Source of the DNA: Streptomyces sulfonofaciens
GTDB lineage: Bacteria; Actinomycetota; Actinomycetes; Streptomycetales; Streptomycetaceae
Direction: 5' to 3'
Assembly: GCF_014656295.1 (NCBI RefSeq)
Contig: NZ_BNCD01000023.1
Coordinates: 54,904-118,903 of the forward strand
Length of the DNA stretch: 64,000 nt
Shown: positions 18,901-26,676 of the stretch, piece by piece
How positions within the stretch are numbered: position 1 is the stretch's first letter
Layout of the letters: each line of letters starts with the position of its first letter
Notes under the pieces: model-generated
The model's database searches: none
What the model was told of the DNA's origin: nothing
Seen by the model: only the letters and a program-made list of their open reading frames with translations
Position numbers and translations under genes: made by a program

Positions 18901-19568
18901 CGCAGGTCGGCCTGGATGACGGCGGCGCGGCGGGCCACGGCGGCCTGGCGGCCCAGCGGCTTGAGCTGGCGGCGCAGTTCGTCGGTGAGGTCCTGGACGC
19001 GGGCCAGGTTGGCCTGCATCGCGTCCAGCTTCCTGAGCGCCTTCTCCTTGCGCTTGCGGTGCTTGAGCACGCCCGCGGCCTCTTCGATGAACGCCCGGCG
19101 TCCCATCGGGTCGGCGTGCAGCACCGAGTCGAGCTGGCCCTGTCCGACGATGACGTGCATCTCCCGGCCGATGCCGGAGTCGGAGAGCAGGTCCTGGATG
19201 TCGAGCAGACGGCAGGTGTCGCCGTTGATCTGGTACTCGCTGCCGCCGTTGCGGAACATGATCCGCGTGATGGTGACCTCGGCGTACTCGATGGGCAGCG
19301 CACCGTCCGTGTTGTCGATGGTCAGGGAGACCTCGGCGCGGCCGAGCGGTGGGCGCCCGGTGGTGCCGGCGAAGATGACGTCCTCCATCTTGCCGCCGCG
19401 CAGTGATTTGGCGCCCTGCTCGCCCATCACCCAGGACAGCGCGTCCACGACGTTGGACTTGCCGGACCCGTTGGGTCCGACGACGCAGGTGATGCCCGGT
19501 TCGAACCGCAGCGTCGTCGCCGACGCGAACGATTTGAAGCCACGCAGGGTCAGAGCCTTGAGGTGCAC
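15960..19568 (-). CDS. smc: Chromosome segregation ATPase SMC
   Basis: Condensin ATPase of 1202 aa that organises and segregates chromosomes. Walker A GPNGSGKS is at 31-38. Long coiled coils flank a hinge at about 500-680 (DRLTGLLGPAAQLLSV to LGAHFALGGSAGAPSLLEVQ). The C-terminal head has the ABC signature LLSGGERSLTAVALL and Walker B FYVMDEVEAALDD. The hinge contains a Pro/Ala-rich insert of about 35 residues (near 580-615). The start is GTG giving VHLKALTLRGFKSFA, the family N-terminus; its Shine-Dalgarno is weak. scpA/scpB are not nearby. Confidence 0.97.
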   Translation of the reverse strand: MHLKALTLRGFKSFASATTLRFEPGITCVVGPNGSGKSNVVDALSWVMGEQGAKSLRGGKMEDVIFAGTTGRPPLGRAEVSLTIDNTDGALPIEYAEVTITRIMFRNGGSEYQINGDTCRLLDIQDLLSDSGIGREMHVIVGQGQLDSVLHADPMGRRAFIEEAAGVLKHRKRKEKALRKLDAMQANLARVQDLTDELRRQLKPLGRQAAVARRAAVIQADLRDARLRLLADDLVQLRTALQTEIADEAALKQRKEATEAELRAALGAEAALEDEVRRLTPRLQRAQQTWYELSQLAERVRGTISLADARVKSATSQQPEERRGRDPEDLEREAARIREQEAELEAALEAAERALEDTVTHRADLERELAMEDRRLKDAARAIADRREGLARLTAQASAARSRAAAAQAEIDRLAAARDEAHERAVGAQEEYEQLKTEVDGLDAGDEELASGHEAAKRALAEAESAVSAAREAATSAERKRAAVAARREALALGLRRKDGSGALLAAQDRLTGLLGPAAQLLSVTPGHEVQIAAAFGAAADAIAVTTPASAAEAIRLLRKQDAGRAALLLAGEQSARPPEPGAAGSPAPQAPRDHPPVTAGDPPRAADLVRGPAELMPAVRRLLHGIVVVSTLEDAEDLVYARPELTAVTAEGDLLGAHFALGGSAGAPSLLEVQAAVDEAAAELEELGERCEELTEAQQAATDRRRQCAARVEELAERRRTVDREKSSVAQQLGRLAGQARGAAGEAERAAAAAARAQDALDRAALEAEELAERLAVAEEGAGSDEEPDTSLRDRLSADGANARQTEMEARLQVRTHEERVKGLAGRADSLDRAARAEREARARAEQRRARLRHEALVADAVARGTRQLLAHVEVSVVRADAERTVAEQAKAAREQELAAARARGRDLKAELDKLTDSVHRGEVLGAEKRLRIEQLETRALEELGVEPAGLIAEYGPDQLVPPSPPAEGEELPEDPEHPRNRPEPFVRARQEKRLKAAERAYQQLGKVNPLALEEFAALEERHKFLSEQLEDLKKTRADLLQVVKEVDERVEQVFTEAYRDTARQFEGVFSRLFPGGEGRLILTDPDNMLTTGVEVEARPPGKKVKRLSLLSGGERSLTAVALLVSIFKARPSPFYVMDEVEAALDDTNLQRLIRIMQELQEASQLIVITHQKRTMEVADALYGVSMQGDGVSKVISQRLR

Positions 19569-19907
19569 GCCGCCGCACTCTACCTTCCGACATCGGGCAC
19601 ACCGGGTGAACTCGCGGTTTCACCCAGGAACGTGCAGGGCACATCAGACGGTGAAGGATGGGGAACAGACGGACTCGGGCACCGGCGGGCGGCACGGAGC
19701 CCCCGGGCGGTGCGGACCACCGTGGGCGACCGCGCACGGGCCGATCAGGGCAGCGGGCGGGCGGAACACCCGAAGGCCCCGAGGGACTCGAAAGGCCCGG
19801 AAGACTCGAAAGAGGAGACAAGAAAGAAGGGACGCCGAGGCGTCCCTTGCAGTTCGGACCGCGGCTCACATGCAGCCCGACCAGGAGTGAGCGAAGCAGA
19901 GCGTGGT
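19569..19907. other. Non-coding gap upstream of smc
   Basis: 339 nt holding the smc promoter and the terminator of the next gene (19827-19848). The stretch 19785-19830 is purine-rich with repeated gaaag/aagac motifs. No gene seen. Confidence 0.4.
19827..19848 (-). terminator. Intrinsic terminator of the 69-aa gene
   Basis: Perfect 10-bp stem with a 2-nt loop (19827-19836 with 19839-19848), followed on the minus strand by a pyrimidine/T-rich tail (tctttcttgtctcctctttc). It is one of the few canonical terminators in the window, 60 nt past the stop. Confidence 0.8.
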
Positions 19908-20117
19908 TCAGGTGAGCGCGGGCTCCGCCTGGGATACGTCGATGCTCTCCAGGAGCGAGTCGCCGTCGTGCGAAGCGGCAGCCGCAAGTGCGTCGTTCTC
20001 CGCCTGGATGCGTACGAGCTCGGATTCCAGGTCCTGGACGCGCTGCTGGAGCCGTCGCATCTCGGCGAGGAGTCGAGGGTCGGAGCCGCCGACGTAACCG
20101 AGAAGCGCCTTTGCCAT
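19908..20117 (-). CDS. Small conserved coiled-coil protein, 69 aa
   Basis: Begins MAKALLGYVGGSDPRLLAEM and continues as an amphipathic helix with heptad spacing (RRLQQRVQDLESELVRIQAEN, about 21-45), then an acidic Ser-rich tail. ATG start with GGAGG about 10 nt upstream. I recognise it as strongly conserved among streptomycetes, in the same place upstream of smc, without known function. It is probably a small dimeric or adaptor protein. It has its own intrinsic terminator, so it is expressed separately from smc. Confidence 0.85.
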   Translation of the reverse strand: MAKALLGYVGGSDPRLLAEMRRLQQRVQDLESELVRIQAENDALAAAASHDGDSLLESIDVSQAEPALT

Positions 20118-20263
20118 GATGGATGGTCCTCCACAATGAGTGACCGACCGTAGCGGTATGGGTCATGATTGAGGGATTTTCGCACCCGCATTGTCCGGCT
20201 TCTTCTGATTGGTACTGCCGATCTCGACGCCAAACAGCTAAGGTGCGCGGGGCTTCCAGAGTC

Positions 20264-20458
20264 TCACCAAAAAGTTTGACGGTCAACACGATCAAGCCCC
20301 GGTGGACGGGCCGCCCGGCGCTGCGCGGCGGTCGTGAACACGGCGCGTCTCCTGCTTCGGGGCCCGGGGGCGTGGAGATCATCCTGGCCTGCCCGGCCGC
20401 CGCCCGCAAGCCCTTTCTCGGCACCGACCAGGCCCTTTTTGTTCTCTGCGATCTCCAT
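20264..20458 (-). CDS. Possible small ORF, 64 aa
   Basis: ATG with a good AGGAG 6 nt upstream, 44 nt after the acylphosphatase stop, coding MEIAENKKGLVGAEKG then an Arg/Ala-rich sequence. For: the ribosome site and the non-GC-rich first codons. Against: little third-position GC bias in the first 20 codons, arginine-rich content and no recognised family. The rest of the 20118-20502 gap looks like promoter sequence for the 69-aa gene. Confidence 0.25.
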   Translation of the reverse strand: MEIAENKKGLVGAEKGLAGGGRAGQDDLHAPGPRSRRRAVFTTAAQRRAARPPGLDRVDRQTFW

Positions 20459-20502
20459 GGCGCGCTCCTGCGGTGGCCGGTTCCATGGCGCGCCGGCGTG
20501 CG

Positions 20503-20784
20503 TCAGCGGACCTCGAACCCTGCGTAGCCGCCGCGCGGCGTGTCCCAGATCTCAGTGACTCCGTCGGCCCTGCCGGGCGTGTCGCCGCCGCTCAGCCACT
20601 CCAGCAGCCGTTCGCACCGCTCCCTGGGGCCCTCGGCGACGACCTGGACCCGTCCGTCGGCCAGATTGAGAGCAAAACCACTCAGCCCGCCGATCTCCTT
20701 CGCCTTGGCCCGCGTGTACCAGCGGAAACCCACTCCCTGTACATGACCGCGCACCCAGGCGGTGAGCCGTGCCTCGTCGTCCAT
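20503..20784 (-). CDS. acyP: Acylphosphatase
   Basis: Small cytoplasmic enzyme of 93 aa hydrolysing acyl phosphates to carboxylate and phosphate. Both catalytic residues are present: Arg in GHVQGVGFRWYTR (R21 region) and Asn in GFALNLADGRVQVVAEG (N40 region). Full length for the family. It is divergent from the secreted CAP protein gene. Confidence 0.95.
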   Translation of the reverse strand: MDDEARLTAWVRGHVQGVGFRWYTRAKAKEIGGLSGFALNLADGRVQVVAEGPRERCERLLEWLSGGDTPGRADGVTEIWDTPRGGYAGFEVR

Positions 20785-20913
20785 GACTGCACGCTAACCG
20801 CCCGATCCGTCCGCGGGCACATCGGGCCCGGTTGGCATGGGGTAGCGTCCCGATCCACGGCGCCTCACTCGTTCGGGTGAAATTTCGCCACTGGGATCTT
20901 GGAGGCCGAGGAC

Positions 20914-21828
20914 ATGGGACGTCATCGACGCGCCACTGCCGGACGCGCCGCCACGGACCGGGCGGCAGCCGACCCGGTCGCCGAGCGTTCATCCGGCGGC
21001 ACGCACCGCTACCGCAAGGGTGGCTCCGCCGCCGTGCGGACGGGACTGCTGGGCGTGTCGGCGGCCGTCGCCATGGGAGCCGTGGCGGTGGCGACCGGGG
21101 TCCTGCCGGGCGGCGGTTCGTACTCCGTCGGCGGCGACGACGGCTCCGACCAGGTGCGCTCCGCGGGCATCCCGAGCAGTCCGCGGACGCAGGGCGGCAT
21201 CAGCGGCAGCCCCGACGGGACCGGCACGGCCCGTCCGGGGCGGAGCACGGGCCACAGCACGGCGCCCGCGGCCAGACCCTCGCCCTCCGCGTCGAAGGCC
21301 GCGCCCGGGTCCGCGCACGGGACCCGGCCCGGCACCCCGGCCGACAGGGCCACGCGGCCCCCCGCCACACACACTCCGGGCACCCCCGCGTCCACGGACA
21401 CGCCCCACACCGATCCCGCGCCCGCCACCACCACGGCCAGGGCGTCGACCGAGTCAGCGGCCGAGGCCCAGGTGCTCGGCCTCGTCAACCAGGAACGCGC
21501 CAAGGCGGGCTGCCAGCCGCTGAAGGCGGACGCGTCGCTGGCCGGCCTCGCGGGCGACTTCAGCGCCAGGATGGCGGCAGAGGGCTTCTTCGACCACACC
21601 GACCCGCAGGGCCGCAGCCCCTGGGACCGGGCCGCCGCGGCCGGCATCACCAATCTGGGCGGCGAGAACATAGCCCGCGGCCAGACGGACGCGGCGGCGG
21701 TGATGGACGCCTGGATGCACAGCGCCGGCCACCGCGCCAACATCCTCAACTGCGACTACCGGACCATCGGCGTCGGCGTCCACTTCGGGTCCGGCGGACC
21801 GTGGTGGACCCAGGACTTCGGCTTCTGA
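20914..21828 (+). CDS. Secreted CAP-domain (SCP/PR-1) protein
   Basis: 304-aa exported or membrane-anchored protein. The N-terminus is basic, followed by a hydrophobic segment (about 46-63, GLLGVSAAVAMGAVAVATGV), then a Ser/Thr/Pro/Gly-rich spacer of about 110 residues. The CAP domain occupies the last 125 residues with QVLGLVNQERAKAGCQPL, FFDHTDPQGRSPWDRA, GENIARG, MHSAGHRANILNCDYRTIGVG and WWTQDFGF, so the conserved His/Glu set is present. ATG at 20914 is preferred: GGAGG is 8 nt upstream. Bacterial CAP proteins are of uncertain function. Its 3' end lies in a tandem repeat. Confidence 0.9.
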   Translation: MGRHRRATAGRAATDRAAADPVAERSSGGTHRYRKGGSAAVRTGLLGVSAAVAMGAVAVATGVLPGGGSYSVGGDDGSDQVRSAGIPSSPRTQGGISGSPDGTGTARPGRSTGHSTAPAARPSPSASKAAPGSAHGTRPGTPADRATRPPATHTPGTPASTDTPHTDPAPATTTARASTESAAEAQVLGLVNQERAKAGCQPLKADASLAGLAGDFSARMAAEGFFDHTDPQGRSPWDRAAAAGITNLGGENIARGQTDAAAVMDAWMHSAGHRANILNCDYRTIGVGVHFGSGGPWWTQDFGF

Positions 21829-21856
21829 ACTTCGGCTTCTGAACTTCGGCCTCTGA
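21815..21856 (+). repeat. 14-nt tandem repeat spanning the CAP gene stop
   Basis: The unit acttcggcttctga is present at 21815-21828 and 21829-21842, with a one-base variant at 21843-21856 and a decayed fourth copy after it. The stop codon is the last three bases of unit 1, so the repeat has duplicated the last codons plus the stop. Confidence 0.9.
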
Positions 21857-21986
21857 ACCCCGGCTTCCGCGCACGTACCGGTGAGCCGGCCCGGCATGAG
21901 CCGGCCCGGGGCCCGGAGGCCGCGGGCCGCTGCCGGGCGGCCGCAGGACGCCGGTGCGGCCCCGGGCGGCGCGGGGCGCGTGGCCG

Positions 21987-22916
21987 TCAGGGCAGCGCCG
22001 GGCGGGAAACCTCAGGGCGGGGCGCAGCGGTGCGCGGCGGGCGCTGGCAGCGCGGGCAGAAGTAGCTGGAGCGGTTCATCCAGGGCCGGCGGCGCAGCGG
22101 GGTGGCGCAGCGGCGGCACGGCTCGGACTCACGTCCGTAGGCGTCGAGCGAGCGGTCGAAGTAACCGGACTCGCCGTTCACATGGACGTAGAGGCTGTCG
22201 AAGCTGGTGCCGCCCACGGCGAGCGCGGCGTTCATGACCTCGCGCACATGCGTGAGCAGGTCGGCGGTGCGGGGCCGGGTGAAGGTCGCGGTCGGCCGGT
22301 CGTAGTGGACTCTGGCGCGCCACAGGGCCTCGTCCGCGTAGATGTTGCCGACCCCGCTGATCAGCGACTGGTCGAGCAGCGCTCGTTTGATGGTGCTCCG
22401 GCGCCTGCGCAGCGCGGCGTGGAACGCGTCGTCGTCGAACAGCGGGTCCAGCGGGTCACGGGCGATGTGCGCGATGACGTCGGGCAGGCCGTCCGGGGTC
22501 GTCTCGTGCAGCGAGAGTCCGCCGAAGGTGCGCTGGTCGACGAAGCGGAGCTCGGTACCGGCCGCCTCCGGGAAGCCGGGCGCGTCGACCGGGGTCATGG
22601 TGTCCGTGAAGCGGATCCGGATGCGCAGGTGCTTCTCGTCCGGGGCCTCGTGCGGCTTGACGAGGAGCTGGCCGCTCATGCCGAGGTGGGCGAGGACCGC
22701 GAAGGGGGTGTCCGCGAGCGGCAGCCAGAGGTACTTGCCGCGGCGGCTGGGGGTGCCGATGCGGTGGCCCACCAGGCGGTGCGCGAAGTCCTCGGCGCCC
22801 GGGGTGTGGCGGCGGACGGCCCGGGGGTGCAGGACCTCCGCGGCGGCGATGGTGCGGTGCGCCGTCCACCGGGCCAGACCACGGCGGACCACTTCCACCT
22901 CGGGGAGTTCGGGCAT
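21987..22916 (-). CDS. mutM: Formamidopyrimidine-DNA glycosylase MutM (Fpg)
   Basis: Base-excision repair glycosylase/AP lyase of 309 aa for 8-oxoguanine and FaPy lesions. The N-terminal catalytic Pro-Glu follows Met (MPELPEVEVVRRGL); a lysine in RRGKYLWLPL matches the Lys57 position. The H2TH region has DQSLISGVGNIYADEALW, and the C-terminal zinc finger has Cys pairs CRRC and CPRC. The last 20 residues are a Pro/Arg tail. It is downstream of rnc, as in other streptomycetes. Confidence 0.96.
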   Translation of the reverse strand: MPELPEVEVVRRGLARWTAHRTIAAAEVLHPRAVRRHTPGAEDFAHRLVGHRIGTPSRRGKYLWLPLADTPFAVLAHLGMSGQLLVKPHEAPDEKHLRIRIRFTDTMTPVDAPGFPEAAGTELRFVDQRTFGGLSLHETTPDGLPDVIAHIARDPLDPLFDDDAFHAALRRRRSTIKRALLDQSLISGVGNIYADEALWRARVHYDRPTATFTRPRTADLLTHVREVMNAALAVGGTSFDSLYVHVNGESGYFDRSLDAYGRESEPCRRCATPLRRRPWMNRSSYFCPRCQRPPRTAAPRPEVSRPALP

Positions 22917-23197
22917 CTTCTCCTCCTCCGCCCGTAGCGGGCCGGGTTCTCCTCCGCCCGGTGCGGAGCGGGGACCGCCTGCCCGTACGGACCAGCGATG
23001 TGCCGCAGCACGGCGGGGAGCGCGGGGAACTTACGCGCGCCCCGCCCGGCCGGTGCCTTCACCGGCCGGTGGCCCGGCCGCTCCCCCGCAGTCCCTCGGG
23101 ACCGGGGGCGGCCAGGCCGTGCCGTCGCGGTTGTCGCGACCCGCCCTGCGGTGCCCGCGTCGCTGCCGGGTGCCGAGCGGGTCGGCCGGCGAGTGGA

Positions 23198-24007
23198 TCA
23201 GGCCGGCGTCGGGTCCGCGGGGGGTGCGTCGGAGGTCGCGTCGGGCACCGGGGCCCCCGACGCCACGCCGGCGTCCGCCGCCTCGCGGATGGCGCGCCAG
23301 GCGGTCTCGGCCGCCTGCTGCTCCGCTTCCTTCTTGCTGCGGCCGGTGCCGGTGCCGTACGAGACGCCTCCGACGCGGGCGGCAGCAGTGAAGGTCTTCT
23401 CGTGGTCCGGGCCGGTCTCCGTGACCAGGTACTCGGGCACGCCGAGTCCCTCGGTCGCGGTCAGCTCCTGGAGGCTGGTCTTCCAGTCCAGGCCCGCGCC
23501 CAGGTTCGAGGACTTCTCGATCAACGGGTCGAACAGCCGGTGCACCAGCTCCCCGGCGGCATCGAGTCCCTGGTCGAGGTAGACCGCGCCGATCACCGCT
23601 TCGAGGGTGTCGGCGAGGATCGACGCCTTGTCCCGCCCGCCTGTCCCCTCCTCGCCCCGGCCGAGCCGGATGAAGGCGCCCAGGTCGAGCCCCCGGCCCA
23701 CCTGCGCCAGCGCACGCGAGTTCACCACCGCGGCCCGCAGCTTGGCGAGCTGGCCCTCGGGCAGGTCGGGGTGGATGCGGTACAGCGTGTCCGTGACCAC
23801 GAGGCCGAGCACCGAGTCCCCCAGGAACTCCAGCCGCTCGTTGGTCGGCAGACCGCCGTTCTCGTATGCGTAGGAGCGGTGGGTCAGCGCACGCACCAGA
23901 AGGGCGGACTCCAGTTGGTACCCGAGCCGCCCTTCCAGGAGCGTGTGGGACGAGGCCGTCGGACCATCCCCGGCGGTGCGGGGCCTGTTCTTCCTGGCGT
24001 CTGGCAT
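23198..24007 (-). CDS. rnc: Ribonuclease III
   Basis: Double-strand-specific endoribonuclease of 269 aa; the Streptomyces homologue (AbsB) affects antibiotic production globally. The signature NERLEFLGDSVLGLVV and the second catalytic segment DTLEAVIGAVYLDQG are present. A dsRNA-binding domain follows (DWKTSLQELTATEGLGVPEY to GRSKKEAEQQAAETAW), then an acidic Ala/Pro tail. ATG at 24007 is chosen: GAGGGG lies just before it; an in-frame GTG at 24019 is the alternative. Order YceD-like, rpmF, rnc, mutM is the usual actinobacterial one. Confidence 0.95.
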   Translation of the reverse strand: MPDARKNRPRTAGDGPTASSHTLLEGRLGYQLESALLVRALTHRSYAYENGGLPTNERLEFLGDSVLGLVVTDTLYRIHPDLPEGQLAKLRAAVVNSRALAQVGRGLDLGAFIRLGRGEEGTGGRDKASILADTLEAVIGAVYLDQGLDAAGELVHRLFDPLIEKSSNLGAGLDWKTSLQELTATEGLGVPEYLVTETGPDHEKTFTAAARVGGVSYGTGTGRSKKEAEQQAAETAWRAIREAADAGVASGAPVPDATSDAPPADPTPA

Positions 24008-24026
24008 CGTGCCCCTCACCAGCCGC

Positions 24027-24200
24027 TCAGACCTCTAGGACCTGGCGCTTGTTGTAGGTGCCGCAAGCGGGGCAGGCGTTGTGCTGCAGCTTGGGCTCGT
24101 GGCAGCGCTCGCACGCCACCAGGGTGGGGACCGCAGCCTTCCACTGCGACCGGCGGTGGCGCGTGTTGCTGCGCGACATCTTCCGCTTCGGAACGGCCAC
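24027..24200 (-). CDS. rpmF: 50S ribosomal protein L32
   Basis: 57-aa large-subunit protein. The GTG start gives VAVPKRKMSRSNTRHRRSQW, with AGGAG about 8 nt upstream. The zinc-ribbon cysteines are all present (CERC and CPAC), so this is the zinc-binding form. It lies 2 nt after the YceD-like gene and 19 nt before rnc, a tight operon. Confidence 0.96.
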   Translation of the reverse strand: MAVPKRKMSRSNTRHRRSQWKAAVPTLVACERCHEPKLQHNACPACGTYNKRQVLEV

Positions 24201-24202
24201 GG

Positions 24203-24880
24203 CTACTTCTCCTGTGAGTCATCCCCGCCGCGGCGGGGCACGTCCTTCTCGCCGTCCTGAACGGTCTCGGCGAGTCCCTGCAGTGCCGCCCAACGGATGT
24301 CGACGGCGTCGTGGTGGTGGTCCGGGTCGTCCGCCAGGCGCACTCCGCACTCGGAGCACAGACCCGGGCAGTCCTCCCGGCACACCGGCTGCATCGGCAG
24401 TGCGAGCACCACCGCATCACGCAGCACTGGTTCGAGGTCGAACAGACCGTCCTCGACAAAGAGCCTGTCCTCTTCGCCCTCTTCGTCGGCGGTGTCGTCC
24501 TGGCGCGCGCTCGGGCGCCCCCGGTCGTCGACGTCGGGATACGAGAACATCTCCTGGAAGTCCGCGTCGAGCGTGAGATCGAGCGGCTCCAGACACCTTA
24601 CGCACTCCCCCTCGGCCGTGGCGTGGGCGGTGCCCGTCACGAGCACGCCCTCCATGACCGATTCGAGTCGGAGGTCCAGCCGCACCTCGGCGCCCTCGGG
24701 CACGCCGATGACTCCGGCGATGCCGAAGATCCCGTCGCCGCCGGGTGCCTCGACGGTGCGCGACAGGCGCTGCATGGCACCGGGCCGCCGCCCCAGCTCG
24801 TGTGTGTCGAACACAAGAGGGTTGCGGTGGTCGAGGCGGGCGTTCAGGGTTCTTCCTGCTTTCGTTCTTCGGTGCTTCAC
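24203..24880 (-). CDS. DUF177 (YceD-like) protein
   Basis: 225-aa cytoplasmic protein of the YceD/DUF177 family, nearly always paired with rpmF; the family is implicated in rRNA metabolism. Seen: RNPLVFDTHELGRRPGAM, GECVRCLEPLDLTLDADFQE and a C-terminal cysteine cluster CREDCPGLCSECGVRL typical of the family. An acidic insert (DDTADEEGEEDR) lies in the middle. The start is uncertain: GTG at 24880 (VKHRRTKAGRTLNARLD) lacks a clear Shine-Dalgarno, and homologues often begin at LNARLDHRN. Confidence 0.85.
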   Translation of the reverse strand: MKHRRTKAGRTLNARLDHRNPLVFDTHELGRRPGAMQRLSRTVEAPGGDGIFGIAGVIGVPEGAEVRLDLRLESVMEGVLVTGTAHATAEGECVRCLEPLDLTLDADFQEMFSYPDVDDRGRPSARQDDTADEEGEEDRLFVEDGLFDLEPVLRDAVVLALPMQPVCREDCPGLCSECGVRLADDPDHHHDAVDIRWAALQGLAETVQDGEKDVPRRGGDDSQEK

Positions 24881-25279
24881 GACCGCTGTGCACGGTCGCC
24901 GCTGGTCAGTCAGGTGAGGAGGTGGCCGCGCCGCCGTGGGATCAGGGCAGCGGACCCGGTGAGTGCGACTCAGCGAGCGGGCAGCCCGGACCGCGAGCGT
25001 AGGCGCGACCGAAGAGCCAGGATACTGGACCCCTCGCACTGGGCCCAAACCGGTTGCGGGCGGCCCCATCCGGACGCCGCCCGGGGGCCGCACCGCACGC
25101 CGCACGGCGGCACACCACGGCACGCGCGGCGGCGCGCAGCCGGCGAAGGCCCCGCCCCGACCAACCACCCGCCGCACGGGCCCGGCCCCCCGTACCGGCC
25201 GCACAGCACCCGCCGCACGGGCCCGGCCGCACAGCGCTCCCCGGCGCCCGGGCCGGGGCCCGCCGCGGTCCGGTGGCCG
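24881..25279. other. Non-coding gap with GC-rich direct repeats
   Basis: 399 nt upstream of the YceD-like gene. Direct repeats cgccgcacgggcccggcc occur at 25170-25187 and 25211-25228, with ggccgcacagc at 25197 and 25225. The stretch 24880-25040 should include the promoter for the YceD-like/rpmF/rnc operon. No gene is supported. Confidence 0.45.
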
Positions 25280-26470
25280 CTACTGCTCGTACCCGCGCGA
25301 CTGCTCGTACTGCCTAAGCTGCTCCGTGCTGATCATGCTGGTGTCGAAGAGGCTGGTCTCGTCCAGCGCGGCGGCATCGCCCTGGTGCGGGTCGTAGGTG
25401 CCGGTGCCGGGCTGCTGGGCGTACGTCTCCGGCTGCTGGTACCCGTACGCGTCCTGGCCGTAGCCGTAGGGGTCCTGCTGGGTGTAGCCCTGCTGCTGGT
25501 AGGCGTAGGCGTCCTGCTGCTGGTAGGCGCCCTGCTGGGGGTAGCCGTCCTGCTGGGGGTAGGCGTACGGATCCTGGGCGTACGCCGCCTGGTCGGCGTC
25601 CTGGGCCTGGTACGGGGCGGCGGTCCGGGGGTCCGCCGGCTGCGCGGCCTGCTGGCCGGCGAGCGGGGCGGCCGTGGCCTGGTGGGGGATGCGGGGCTGC
25701 TCCGGAGGACGGGGGGCGGCCTGCTGGTCGGGCTCCGCGGCCGCGGGCCGGCCGGCGAGGTCCGCCAGGTAGTCCGCGTCGCTGGTGTGACGGTTGCTGT
25801 GGCCGTCGGTGTCCAGGTCGGCCAGGTCGTCGGTGGCGACCCTGCCGTGCAGCTTCTGGCGGCCGCGGCCGACCGCCTCCAGGGTCTTGGCGAGCACCGC
25901 CTCGAAGGCGCCGAGCTTGACGTCCACGTAGGTGTCGGCCCGTTCGCGCAGGGTGGCCGGGTCCTGGCTGCGTTCGGGGGCCTCGGCGTAGTCGGGGTCC
26001 TCGTAGCCGTCCTCGTCGAGCCCCGGGCCGGTGCCGAGCAGCTTCTCGCGGCCGCGGCCGACGGAGCCGAGGGTCTTGGTGAGCACGACCTCGAAGTTGG
26101 CGAGTTTCGAGTCGACGTAGTCGTCGGCCTCGGCCCTGATCTCCTCGGCCTCCTGGCGCGCCTCGGCGAGGATACGGTCCGCCTCGGCCTGCGAACGGCG
26201 GGCGACCTCGGTGTCGGAGAGCAGGGAACCGCGCTCGGCGTGCGCCGTCTCGATGATCCGCTCCGCCTCCTGGCGGGCCTGCTGGACCATCTGCTCGCGG
26301 TCGCCGATCAGCTCCTGTGCCTGCGCGAGGGATCCCGGCAGGGCCTGCCTGACCTCTTCGAGCAGGGACAGCAGCTCGGCGCGGTTGATCACGCACGAGG
26401 CCGACATGGGCATGGACCGGGCGCTGCCGACCGCCGCGACGATGTCATCGAGCTTCTTCTGCACGTCCAC
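25280..26470 (-). CDS. DivIVA-like coiled-coil protein with Gln/Tyr-rich tail
   Basis: 396 aa. Residues about 1-170 are strongly helical and charged (LAQAQELIGDREQMVQQARQ, ADRILAEARQEAEEIRAEAD), resembling DivIVA/ATP-synthase-b-type coiled coils and suggesting a structural or cell-pole role. Two similar blocks (YVDSKLANFEVVLTKTLGSV and YVDVKLGAFEAVLAKTLEAV) form an internal duplication. The last 130 residues are Gln/Tyr/Pro/Asp-rich with repeats like YPQQ, AYQQQDAY and YGYGQDAYGYQQ, a prion-like composition. GTG at 26470 matches the usual N-terminus (VDVQKKLDDIVAAV). Located upstream of the YceD-like gene; function inferred only from structure. Confidence 0.85.
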   Translation of the reverse strand: MDVQKKLDDIVAAVGSARSMPMSASCVINRAELLSLLEEVRQALPGSLAQAQELIGDREQMVQQARQEAERIIETAHAERGSLLSDTEVARRSQAEADRILAEARQEAEEIRAEADDYVDSKLANFEVVLTKTLGSVGRGREKLLGTGPGLDEDGYEDPDYAEAPERSQDPATLRERADTYVDVKLGAFEAVLAKTLEAVGRGRQKLHGRVATDDLADLDTDGHSNRHTSDADYLADLAGRPAAAEPDQQAAPRPPEQPRIPHQATAAPLAGQQAAQPADPRTAAPYQAQDADQAAYAQDPYAYPQQDGYPQQGAYQQQDAYAYQQQGYTQQDPYGYGQDAYGYQQPETYAQQPGTGTYDPHQGDAAALDETSLFDTSMISTEQLRQYEQSRGYEQ

Positions 26471-26676
26471 CGTGTGCTCGCCATCCTCTGTGCTGTGAAG
26501 GGGGCCCCTTCGCCTGGAAGGGTGCGTGGCCGGTGCCCGTGGACCCCGGGGCCGTTCCCGTACCTCCGGGTCCACGGTCACGGGCTGCGGACAGCCTACG
26601 AAACGACTGCACCGACTGTACGGCCGGTCGGTCCCCGTGCGGCAGCGGATGACGCGGTGTCAGGCGCCGGGCGGGA

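Noticed and set aside
16950..19406. 818-codon plus-strand frame opposite smc
   Set aside because: Antisense shadow of a conserved gene; no family features and no ribosome site.
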